Source of the DNA: Candidatus Zixiibacteriota bacterium
Lineage (GTDB): Bacteria; SM23-81
Reading direction: 5' to 3'
NCBI GenBank assembly: GCA_030628225.1
Contig: DAOVRJ010000041.1
Coordinates: 1 to 13,191 of the forward strand
DNA length: 13,191 bases
Part shown: in pieces, positions 1-6,220 of the stretch
Layout: each line of letters opens with the position of its first letter
How positions within the stretch are numbered: the first letter of the stretch is position 1
Program-made: the position numbers and the translations under genes
The notes under the pieces: generated by a model
Told to the model about the DNA's origin: nothing
The model's database searches: none
What the model saw: only the letters and a program-made list of their open reading frames with translations

Positions 1-2
1 GA

Positions 3-114
3 AGGGGGATGTTTCCCCCTCGCTTCAACCGGCGTGCTGCTTCGCAGCACCGGGGCGCTATCGGCGGCTACGCCGCCGATGCCGTTTTCCTTCACGTCAA
101 CCGGCACGCGCCCC
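3..114. repeat. GC-rich nested hairpin element, REP-like
   Basis: Several perfect inverted repeats are packed together. AGGGGGA (3-9) pairs with TCCCCCT (14-20). GTGCTGC (34-40) pairs with GCAGCAC (44-50) across a 3-base loop. ATCGGCGGC (60-68) pairs with GCCGCCGAT (72-80) across a 3-base loop. GGGGCGC (52-58) can pair with GCGCCCC (108-114), enclosing the 60-80 hairpin. The 9-mer TCAACCGGC occurs at 25-33 and again at 97-105. No gene-like protein is read through here. The density of palindromes suggests a repetitive extragenic palindrome, a transposon end or a structured 3' region of an upstream transcript. Which of these it is cannot be told from one copy. Confidence 0.55.
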
Positions 115-146
115 TCGCCGTTCTCCGCTACCCCCTCTGAAAGACC

Positions 147-348
147 GAGACTCGAAATTCGAGATTCGAAACTCGGGAACCGGGGACCGGGAATCGTAAA
201 AAGAAAAATCACAACCCTAGGTTTATACGAATCTCGAGTCTCGAATCTCGAACAACGACCGGGAATCGGAAAAAGAGAAAAACATAGCCGTGGTCTTGAT
301 CATTACGGTTCCCGGGTTCCGATACCCGAACCACGATCCACGATTCCC
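147..348. repeat. Mosaic of short direct and inverted repeats upstream of liuC
   Basis: A 14-base unit, GAGATTCGAGACTC, appears here in variant form at 161-174 (one mismatch) and as an exact reverse complement at 236-249. The same unit is tandemly repeated at 3361-3388. A second motif, GACCGGGAATCG followed by an A-rich run, occurs at 185-196 and 257-268, and its core returns inverted as CGATTCCC at 341-348. Together with the hairpins before it, this fills the 375 bases ahead of liuC. I see no gene or clear promoter there. An open frame crosses it, but the translation is low-complexity and matches no family I know. Confidence 0.6.
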
Positions 349-364
349 TTCAGAAAGCTGCTGT

Positions 365-368
365 GGAG
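365..368 (+). promoter_or_regulatory. Ribosome binding site that sets the liuC start
   Basis: GGAG lies 7 bases before the ATG at 376. That ATG also begins the part of the frame that matches the crotonase family. The open frame extends back to 34, but the extra 114 codons fall in the repeat mosaic, so the shorter start is preferred. Confidence 0.6.
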
Positions 369-375
369 AAAATTT

Positions 376-1176
376 ATGACGCACCACAAAAAGTACCAGA
401 CTATCCTCGTTTCCCACGACGGTCCGCTAGCGCGCATCGCCCTGAACCGGCCCCAGGTGCACAACGCTTTCAACGAGACGATGATACGGGAGCTCCAGGA
501 TGCCTTCGACTCGGTGAAGGATGGCGCAGGAACACGAGTAGTGGTTCTCACCGGCCAGGGCAGATCCTTCTGCGCAGGGGCCGACCTGAACTGGATGAGA
601 AAGGTGAAGGATTTCTCCTTTGAGGAGAACCTGGAGGGGTCCAAGCGGTTGGCCGAGCTGATGTACACTATCTACTCCCTGCCTCTGCCGACCATCGCCC
701 GGGTGAACGGCGCGGCCATAGGAGGTGGCACCGGCCTGATGGCCGCCTGCGATCTGGTCATCGCCGCCCAGACGGCCAGGTTCAGCCTCAGCGAGGTCAA
801 GCTGGGTCTGGTTCCGGCGGTTATCTCCCCCTATGTGGTCCGGCGGGCCGGGGAGAGCGCCTGCCGGGAGTTTATGCTGACGGGGGAACGGTTGGTGGCC
901 GAAAAAGCCCAGCGTTTCGGGCTGGTCAACCAGGTGGTGCCCCTGGAGGATCTGGACAGGGCTGTCCAGGAGCGGGTGGAGCAGCTTTTAACCAGCGGGC
1001 CCGAAGCACTGAGCACCTGTAAGGAGCTTCTTCGCCGGGTCCCGGGGATGAGCTTTGACGAGGTGAGAGCTTACACCGCCGAGGTCATCGCCCGATTGAG
1101 AATCAGCCGGGAGGGCCAGGAGGGAATGTCGGCCTTTCTGGAGAAGAGAAAGCCGAAATGGACTGCTGAAAGCTAA
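376..1176 (+). CDS. liuC: Enoyl-CoA hydratase family, likely methylglutaconyl-CoA hydratase
   Basis: This 266-residue crotonase-fold protein is of normal length. In leucine and isovalerate degradation, methylglutaconyl-CoA hydratase adds water to 3-methylglutaconyl-CoA to give HMG-CoA in the cytoplasm. Visible motifs are the CoA-binding/oxyanion segment RSFCAGADLNWM (63-74), the second oxyanion segment NGAAIGGGTG (111-120) and SLSEVKLGLVPAVISPYVV (137-155). Glu140 matches the second catalytic glutamate of rat enoyl-CoA hydratase (Glu164). The position of the first (Glu144) is Gly120. From memory of the family, that pattern together with GADLxWM and ISPYVV is typical of bacterial LiuC/AtuE-type hydratases rather than crotonases of fatty-acid oxidation. 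The biotin carboxylase gene 56 bases downstream supports the assignment, because methylcrotonyl-CoA carboxylase makes this enzyme's substrate. A generic enoyl-CoA hydratase remains possible. The start at 376 is chosen from the GGAG at 365-368. Confidence 0.85.
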   Translation: MTHHKKYQTILVSHDGPLARIALNRPQVHNAFNETMIRELQDAFDSVKDGAGTRVVVLTGQGRSFCAGADLNWMRKVKDFSFEENLEGSKRLAELMYTIYSLPLPTIARVNGAAIGGGTGLMAACDLVIAAQTARFSLSEVKLGLVPAVISPYVVRRAGESACREFMLTGERLVAEKAQRFGLVNQVVPLEDLDRAVQERVEQLLTSGPEALSTCKELLRRVPGMSFDEVRAYTAEVIARLRISREGQEGMSAFLEKRKPKWTAES

Positions 1177-1232
1177 AAACTGGGTGCTGTGGTCAGCAGG
1201 TTTGAGAACTCAACCCTTTCAGGACGAAGGTT

Positions 1233-2738
1233 ATGGACCTGAGAAAAGTGCTTGTGGCCAATCGAGGCGAGATCGCCGTGAGGGTGATCAGGGCCTGTCG
1301 TGAGTTGGGTATTTCTACGGTGGCCGTTTACTCCGAGGCAGACAGGGAGTCACTGCACGTCCAGATGGCCGACCATGCTTTGTGCATCGGCCCACCGGCT
1401 CCTCTGGAAAGCTACCTGAATATCGAAGCCATCGTGGATGCCGCCAAAAAATCAGCGGCCCAGGCCATTCATCCCGGGTACGGCTTCTTGTCCGAGAACA
1501 CCAGTTTCGCCAAACGGTGCGAGGAAGAAGACCTGGTCTTTATCGGGCCCACCTCGAACGCACTGGCTCTGGTGGGAGACAAGGTGGCCTCGCGGGTGAC
1601 CATGAGCAAAGCGGGTATCCCCATTATCCCCGGGATGAAGAGCAAAGGGACGGATCCGGCCCTTTTCGCGGCCGAGGCGAAGAAGATCGGATATCCCGTG
1701 CTGATCAAGGCTTCGGCAGGCGGTGGCGGCAAGGGAATGGTGGTGATCAATTCACCCCGGGAACTGAAGGAGGCGGTGGAGGCCTCCATGCGCGTGGCCG
1801 GAGGAGCCTTTGGGGACGAGTCCGTCTATCTGGAGAAATACCTTCCCGCGCCGCGTCATGTGGAGTTTCAGGTATTGGCCGACACCCACGGCAATGCGGT
1901 TCATCTTTTCGAACGGGAGTGCTCCATCCAGCGCAGGCACCAGAAAGTCGTCGAGGAGACCCCCTCGGTGGCCCTGGACGATCGCCTGAGGACAAAAATG
2001 GGAGCGACCGCCGTGGAGGCCATCAAGGCCGCGGGTTACACAAACGCGGGGACGGTGGAGTTTCTATTGGACGATGACGGTCGTTTTTACTTCTTAGAGG
2101 TAAACGCACGACTTCAGGTGGAGCATCCCATCACCGAGCTGACCACGGGGGTTGACCTGGTCCGGCAGCAGATCGCCGTTGCCCGGGGAGAGAAGCTGTC
2201 CTTTAGCCAGAAAGACGTGCGCCGGAGCGGCCACGCCATAGAGTGCCGCATCTACGCTGAGGATCCGGCCAAAGGGTTCATGCCCTCATCGGGCAGGGTG
2301 GCCTTTTTGCGGGAGCCTGGAGGCCCAGGGGTAAGGCATGACTGCGGCATATACTCCGGCTGCCAGGTGCCGGTCCACTACGATCCCATCCTCTCCAAAG
2401 TGATCGTCTGGGGAGAAGACAGAGAGGCGGCAAGAAAGAGAATGCTCTCTGCCCTTTCTGAGACGGTCATTCTGGGGATTCAAACCAGCATTGGTTTTCT
2501 GCAAGATGTTATCGCCCATGCGGAGTTCATCGCCGGCAACACCCATACTGATTTCATCGACAAGTACATGATGCCGTGGAAAGAGGAAGCCGACAAGGAA
2601 CTGCTGCAGGTGATCCTGACGGCCGCGGCCGTGGATGCTCAGGGGAAAGCTGGCCAGCCGGGCAGGAGTTCCTCCTCCTCGGTCAGGCAGGTGACTCCCT
2701 GGCAGACGGGGGGTGGGTGGCGGGTGGGGGGACAGTGA
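1233..2738 (+). CDS. accC: Biotin carboxylase subunit of an acyl-CoA carboxylase (methylcrotonyl-CoA carboxylase-like)
   Basis: This 501-residue cytoplasmic biotin carboxylase uses ATP and bicarbonate to carboxylate the biotin of the carrier protein encoded next. It begins with the biotin carboxylase N-domain signature KVLVANRGEIAVRVIRACRE (5-24). The ATP-grasp glycine loop ASAGGGGKGM is at 160-169, ERECSIQRRHQKVVEE at 227-242 (catalytic Lys238 in E. coli AccC numbering falls here), and the active-site segment EVNARLQVEHP at 289-299. The segment usually reads MNTR, so NAR is a mild variant. The C-terminal domain ends near residue 450. The last 30 or so residues (Ser-run, then Gly/Trp-rich) look unconserved and are encoded by a G-rich stretch. 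Methylcrotonyl- and propionyl-CoA carboxylase alpha chains normally carry the biotin domain in the same polypeptide; here it is a separate gene 76 bases on. Next to liuC, a methylcrotonyl-CoA carboxylase role is likeliest, but acetyl-, propionyl- or geranyl-CoA carboxylase cannot be excluded without the carboxyltransferase, which is not in the window. Confidence 0.9.
   Translation: MDLRKVLVANRGEIAVRVIRACRELGISTVAVYSEADRESLHVQMADHALCIGPPAPLESYLNIEAIVDAAKKSAAQAIHPGYGFLSENTSFAKRCEEEDLVFIGPTSNALALVGDKVASRVTMSKAGIPIIPGMKSKGTDPALFAAEAKKIGYPVLIKASAGGGGKGMVVINSPRELKEAVEASMRVAGGAFGDESVYLEKYLPAPRHVEFQVLADTHGNAVHLFERECSIQRRHQKVVEETPSVALDDRLRTKMGATAVEAIKAAGYTNAGTVEFLLDDDGRFYFLEVNARLQVEHPITELTTGVDLVRQQIAVARGEKLSFSQKDVRRSGHAIECRIYAEDPAKGFMPSSGRVAFLREPGGPGVRHDCGIYSGCQVPVHYDPILSKVIVWGEDREAARKRMLSALSETVILGIQTSIGFLQDVIAHAEFIAGNTHTDFIDKYMMPWKEEADKELLQVILTAAAVDAQGKAGQPGRSSSSSVRQVTPWQTGGGWRVGGQ
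2708..2731 (+). other. G-quadruplex-type motif at the 3' end of accC
   Basis: The sense strand reads G6-T-G3-TGGC-G3-T-G6, that is four or more G-runs of at least three with loops of 1, 4 and 1 bases. This meets the usual intramolecular G-quadruplex pattern. It lies a few bases before the accC stop codon and encodes a Gly-rich tail. Folding in DNA or mRNA is plausible but not shown. Confidence 0.5.
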
Positions 2739-2814
2739 GAGTTACCGGAAGGGTTTCTGATCAGACCGGTTGAGGGAATCATAACCAGGCGGAATTCAGG
2801 AAGGTAAAATCAAT

Positions 2815-3339
2815 ATGGCCCGATCCTTTGGCAGGACATTCCAGTTCACCATCGGGGATACGACTCACCAGCTTTCTCTGTTCTCTGAACCCGGTCTGTA
2901 CCGGGCGCATTTCGGAGACAGACAGCTAGAGGTCCATGTGCAGCCCATATCAGATAATTGCATCTTGTTGGACATCGATGGACATTCGGTGACCGTCTAT
3001 CTGGCCGAGGAGGGTGGAAGGAAATTCATCTGTATCGGGGGCAGGCAATTTGTCCTGGAGGAGGTCCGCGAATCCGCCGGGGCGGGAGTGGCCGCTCAGA
3101 CACAAGCGTTTAAAACAGACTATGCCCTGGTCTCTCCCATGCCGGGCCAGGTGGTGAAAATTCAGGTTTCCGAAGGCGATGTGGTGGAGAAAAACCAGAC
3201 CCTGGCCATCGTGGAGGCCATGAAGATGGAGAATGAGTTGAAAGCATCGGCCCGGGCCCGGGTAAAGAAGGTCTGCGCCGCGGCGGGAGATCTGGTAGAT
3301 GCCGGGCAGATCATTGTGGAGTTGGAGCCGGAGGAGTAA
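2815..3339 (+). CDS. Biotin carboxyl carrier protein of the acyl-CoA carboxylase
   Basis: This 174-residue protein has two parts. Residues 1 to about 90 form a beta-rich segment resembling the BT (biotin-carboxylase-transfer) domain of propionyl- and methylcrotonyl-CoA carboxylase alpha chains. Residues about 104-172 form a classic biotinyl domain, with SPMPGQVVKIQVSEGDVV at 107-124 and the biotinylation motif EAMKMEN at 134-140. The biotin-accepting residue is Lys137. An AGGAAGG at 2798-2804 lies 10 bases before the ATG. It follows accC by 76 bases on the same strand, so the two should form one transcription unit and one enzyme. The BT-like N-terminus makes a methylcrotonyl/propionyl-type carboxylase more likely than AccB of fatty-acid synthesis. 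No carboxyltransferase gene follows; it may lie upstream of the window. Confidence 0.85.
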   Translation: MARSFGRTFQFTIGDTTHQLSLFSEPGLYRAHFGDRQLEVHVQPISDNCILLDIDGHSVTVYLAEEGGRKFICIGGRQFVLEEVRESAGAGVAAQTQAFKTDYALVSPMPGQVVKIQVSEGDVVEKNQTLAIVEAMKMENELKASARARVKKVCAAAGDLVDAGQIIVELEPEE

Positions 3340-3349
3340 AAAACCCGTT

Positions 3350-3412
3350 ATTCGAGAATCGAGATTCGAGACTCGAGATTCGAGACTCGTTGAACCCCGA
3401 GACTAGAGACTC
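3350..3412 (+). repeat. Tandem 14-bp repeat, shared with the region upstream of liuC
   Basis: GAGATTCGAGACTC occurs twice head to tail at 3361-3374 and 3375-3388. It is preceded by the related ATTCGAGAATC (3350-3360) and followed by a copy with two changes at 3399-3412. An exact inverted copy lies at 236-249, so the liuC-accC-carrier module is bracketed by the same repeat family. No terminator or promoter is evident here. Its role is unknown. Confidence 0.65.
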
Positions 3413-3440
3413 GTAAAGGCTGAAGTCAAAAGATTTTTCC

Positions 3441-3480
3441 ATTTTGCATTTTTCACTTTTCATTTTTCACTTTGCATTTC
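3441..3480 (+). repeat. AT-rich direct repeat before the reductase gene
   Basis: The 13-base sequence CATTTTTCACTTT occurs at 3447-3459 and 3461-3473, flanked by TTTGCATTT at both ends of the tract. It marks the change from GC-rich sequence to the AT-richer operon. I find no good -35/-10 pair in it. It could be a simple-sequence spacer or an integration scar. Confidence 0.5.
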
Positions 3481-3497
3481 TTTTACCAGGATCAAGT

Positions 3498-3502
3498 GGG
3501 GG
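3498..3502 (+). promoter_or_regulatory. Ribosome binding site that sets the reductase start
   Basis: A GGGGG run lies 5 bases before the ATG at 3508, and the Rossmann fold starts directly after that ATG (MERLLITGGSGFLGG). The alternative ATG at 3472 lies inside the AT-rich repeat and would add 12 residues unlike the family N-terminus. Confidence 0.5.
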
Positions 3503-3507
3503 TTTTT

Positions 3508-4401
3508 ATGGAACGTCTCCTCATAACAGGGGGCAGTGGTTTTTTAGGCGGCAATTTGGCCTCACTTGCCACCTATTGTTGGGAGACCTATACGACATAC
3601 CATTCTTCCCCTATTCCTGAGAGGGGGTTTGGGACTGCTTTTTATGTGGATATCGGGAAAGAAGACGAGGTCAGACGGCTTATTGGCAAGCTTTCACCAA
3701 AAGTCGTCATCCATGCCGCCGCTATTACTCATCTCGATTTTTGTGCACAGCATCAATGGGTGGCGAGGGAGGTAAATGTCAGGGGCACCGAGAATGTCGC
3801 CCTGGCAGCGGAGCAGGTAAAGGCAAGATTGATTTATGTTTCGACGGATTCTGTTTTTAAAGGCGATGAGGGTCTTTATTCTGAAGATGACCTGCCGGAA
3901 CCTTTGGGCTATTATGGCCAGACCAAATTAGAGGGTGAAAGGATTGTATCTTCTTTAAGTTCAAACTATTGCATAGCACGTGCTTCTCTTTTGTACGGTT
4001 GGAGTCTCAATTCATCCCGGTGTTTTACGGAGACTATGATAAACGATTTGAGGAATAAAAGGGAAGTGAAGCTTTTCGTGGATGAATACAGGACGCCGAT
4101 GTACGTTAAGAATTTATGTGAGATGTTTTTAGAGCTGGCGGCGAGAGATGAGCTGCAGGGAATATTTCATATCGGGGGATCTCAAAGATTAAGTCGGTTT
4201 GAGTTTGGTTTGAGAATAGCGCAGGAATTTGGCTTTAACGAAAAATACATAAATCCCGTTTCAGTGAAGACATTTCCATTTGTAGATAAAAGACCAAGAG
4301 ATTGTTCGATGAGAAATGAAAAGGCGGCCAGTATTTTAAAGGCGAAGTTTTGGAGTATTGAACAGGGATTAAAGGATATGAAACAGTGTCTCATGACTTA
4401 G
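3508..4401 (+). CDS. Extended SDR family NAD(P)-dependent reductase/epimerase, RmlD-like
   Basis: This 297-residue protein has an extended short-chain dehydrogenase/reductase fold, closest by eye to dTDP-4-dehydrorhamnose reductase (RmlD) and sugar-nucleotide epimerases. The NAD(P)-binding motif TGGSGFLGG is at 7-15, the VVIHAAAITH segment at 66-75, the catalytic STDSVF strand at 112-117, and the YxxxK pair Tyr136/Lys140 in YGQTK. The C-terminal half would bind the substrate. RmlD-like enzymes usually reduce a deoxysugar nucleotide, but no other sugar-nucleotide or glycosyltransferase gene is nearby. The stop codon TAG at 4399-4401 overlaps the GGAG of the next gene, so it is translationally linked to the hydratase/citrate lyase genes. 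It may act on an intermediate of that pathway, or be an unrelated passenger. Codon use is AT-rich, like the rest of this operon and unlike both flanks. The exact substrate is unknown. Confidence 0.8.
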   Translation: MERLLITGGSGFLGGNLASLATYCWETYTTYHSSPIPERGFGTAFYVDIGKEDEVRRLIGKLSPKVVIHAAAITHLDFCAQHQWVAREVNVRGTENVALAAEQVKARLIYVSTDSVFKGDEGLYSEDDLPEPLGYYGQTKLEGERIVSSLSSNYCIARASLLYGWSLNSSRCFTETMINDLRNKREVKLFVDEYRTPMYVKNLCEMFLELAARDELQGIFHIGGSQRLSRFEFGLRIAQEFGFNEKYINPVSVKTFPFVDKRPRDCSMRNEKAASILKAKFWSIEQGLKDMKQCLMT

Positions 4402-4411
4402 GAGATACGCC

Positions 4412-6205
4412 ATGAGAAAGACCATAATCGAGAAGATAATCGGAAATCACTCCGGCAGAGCAGTTACTCCTGGAGATATCGTTGAAGTGGAGATTGATAC
4501 AAGAGTTGCCCGGGACTTCGCTGGGGCCAATGTGGTTAAGAATTTAGAGGAGCATAACTTGGCCATACACGAACCGGAGAGGACTTTCTTCACCTTCGAC
4601 TGCAATCCGGGCGGTTCTGATCAAAATTACGCAGCCAACCAACATCTTTGTCGGTTGTTTGCAAGGACATATGGAATAAAGGTTTATGATATCAACATGG
4701 GCATTGGAACACATCTTGCCATAGATGAGGGACTTATCTTTCCTGGTGGAACTCTTATCTCCACTGATTCTCATGCCAACATCGTCGGTGCTATTGGCGC
4801 TTTCGGGCAAGGCATGGGAGACTTGGACATAGCCTATGCATTTGCCAAAGGCAGGGTGTGGTTTAAGGTACCACCCACCATAAAAGTTGTTCTCAAGGGT
4901 GAAGTAACGAACTTCATAACTCCGAAGGATATTACTTTATTTTTGCTTAAGGAATTTGGTGCGTCCGGTTTGCTTGGATATGCCTGTGAGCTCTATGGTG
5001 ATATTATAGAGAAGTTAGATCTTTCCGGAAGGATTACTATAGCATCTATGGCCACAGAGATGGGGGCCATCGTCATCTTATTTACACCTAATCGGGAGAT
5101 GATCGATTACTTAAAAAAAGTAGCAACAAAGGAATTTACCGCTATATATGCGGATAAGAACGCCGAGTATGAAAAAGTCGTAGAACTTGATGTCACAAAT
5201 CTATCCCCGCTCATATCACGGCCGGGCCGACCTGATGATGTTGTTCCTGTTGCTGAGGTAGCGGGCAAAAAAGTAGATTCGGTATTCATCGGCTCATGCA
5301 CCAATGGAAGGTATGAAGATTTGTTTAAAGCCGCACAGATCTTAAAAGGAAGAAAAGTGGCCCCCGGTGTTGTCCTTAAAATAGTACCATCAACTGATAG
5401 GATATGGCGACATTGTATGAAAGAGGGTCTTTTTTCTATCTTTAAGGAAGCAGATGCACTTATTGGTAATGCCGGTTGTGCCGGCTGTGCCGCTGGTCAA
5501 ATAGGTCAGAATGGACCAGGGGAAGTGACCATAAGTACAGGTAATCGCAATTTTCCTGGCAAGCAAGGCAGAGGTGAGGTATGGCTTGCTTCTCCGAACA
5601 CGGCAGCGGCATCGGCAGTTGCCGGGCATATTACCACCGAGGATAATATCCCGCAGAAGCCATCCATTTTTGAAATTTCAAAGGCCAGACGGGAAAAGAT
5701 AATAGAGAGAGAAGTTTCTGAAAGACCAACGAAAACAAGAGGAAGGGTATGGGTTATTTCCGAAAACAACATAGACACCGATATGATTTACCACAATCGT
5801 TACCTGACAGTGACGGACATAAAGGAGATGGGAAAGTATGCTTTTGGCAACCTAAAAGGGTGGGAGGATTTTTCTGAGAAGGTAAAGCCCGATGATATCA
5901 TTGTGGTGGGGAAAAATTTTGGCTGTGGTAGCTCAAGACAGCATGCAGTTGATTGTTTTCGAGCCCTCAAAGTAGGCATAATCATGGCCAGGTCTTTCGG
6001 CGCCATATATGAGCGGAATGCGATAAATTCAGGTTTGCCAATAATGGTGGCTCATGTGCAGAAACTGAACCTCAAAGATGGTGATATACTAGAGGTTGAT
6101 TTTATAAGCGGTGAGATTAGAAAGTTGAAAACAGATGAAATTGTGCAAGGTAGTCCATTCTCTCCAATACAGCTCTCAATTTATAAACGAGGCAGCCTGT
6201 TATAG
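4412..6205 (+). CDS. Aconitase-superfamily Fe-S hydratase, fused large and small subunits, variant active site
   Basis: This 597-residue protein joins a LeuC-like domain (1 to about 420) and a LeuD-like swivel domain (about 443-590). In 3-isopropylmalate dehydratase these are separate chains, and the protein is shorter than AcnA/AcnB. Such enzymes dehydrate and rehydrate hydroxy di- or tricarboxylic acids with a [4Fe-4S] cluster. Cluster ligands are Cys296 (GSCTNGR), Cys356 and Cys359 (GCAGCAAG). Other family residues are His101, the TDSH motif (118-121) and GCGSSRQH (504-511), where most relatives have REH. The catalytic Asp-His pair near residue 63 reads FDCNPGG, so the His is replaced by Cys64. 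That is unusual and may change the acid/base chemistry or the substrate. GGAG at 4401-4404 lies 7 bases before the ATG and overlaps the previous gene's stop. The substrate is unknown: aconitate-, mesaconate/citramalate- and methylaconitate-type acids are possible. I do not call it leuC, because its diverged paralogue and citrate lyase genes follow. Confidence 0.85.
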   Translation: MRKTIIEKIIGNHSGRAVTPGDIVEVEIDTRVARDFAGANVVKNLEEHNLAIHEPERTFFTFDCNPGGSDQNYAANQHLCRLFARTYGIKVYDINMGIGTHLAIDEGLIFPGGTLISTDSHANIVGAIGAFGQGMGDLDIAYAFAKGRVWFKVPPTIKVVLKGEVTNFITPKDITLFLLKEFGASGLLGYACELYGDIIEKLDLSGRITIASMATEMGAIVILFTPNREMIDYLKKVATKEFTAIYADKNAEYEKVVELDVTNLSPLISRPGRPDDVVPVAEVAGKKVDSVFIGSCTNGRYEDLFKAAQILKGRKVAPGVVLKIVPSTDRIWRHCMKEGLFSIFKEADALIGNAGCAGCAAGQIGQNGPGEVTISTGNRNFPGKQGRGEVWLASPNTAAASAVAGHITTEDNIPQKPSIFEISKARREKIIEREVSERPTKTRGRVWVISENNIDTDMIYHNRYLTVTDIKEMGKYAFGNLKGWEDFSEKVKPDDIIVVGKNFGCGSSRQHAVDCFRALKVGIIMARSFGAIYERNAINSGLPIMVAHVQKLNLKDGDILEVDFISGEIRKLKTDEIVQGSPFSPIQLSIYKRGSLL

Positions 6206-6220
6206 TCAACGGGAGGAAAG

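Noticed and set aside
34-375. Upstream extension of the crotonase frame by 114 codons
   Set aside because: It runs through hairpins and the repeat mosaic, gives low-complexity residues unlike any crotonase, and the ATG at 376 has its own ribosome binding site and matches the family N-terminus.
1382-2077. Second + strand frame of 231 residues within accC
   Set aside because: It is an Arg/Gly-rich shadow of the biotin carboxylase in another frame, with no ribosome binding site or family signature.
2739-2814. accC and the carrier gene as one alpha chain broken by a frameshift
   Set aside because: The carrier gene has its own ribosome binding site and ATG and a complete BT-like domain, and the biotin carboxylase domain is complete. 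A native split is simpler, though the odd accC tail leaves some doubt.
3350-3412. CRISPR array
   Set aside because: The units are 14 bases long, adjacent without unique spacers, and no cas gene is present.
3472-3507. Earlier ATG at 3472 as the SDR start
   Set aside because: It lies inside the AT-rich direct repeat, lacks a ribosome binding site, and the Rossmann fold begins right after the ATG at 3508.
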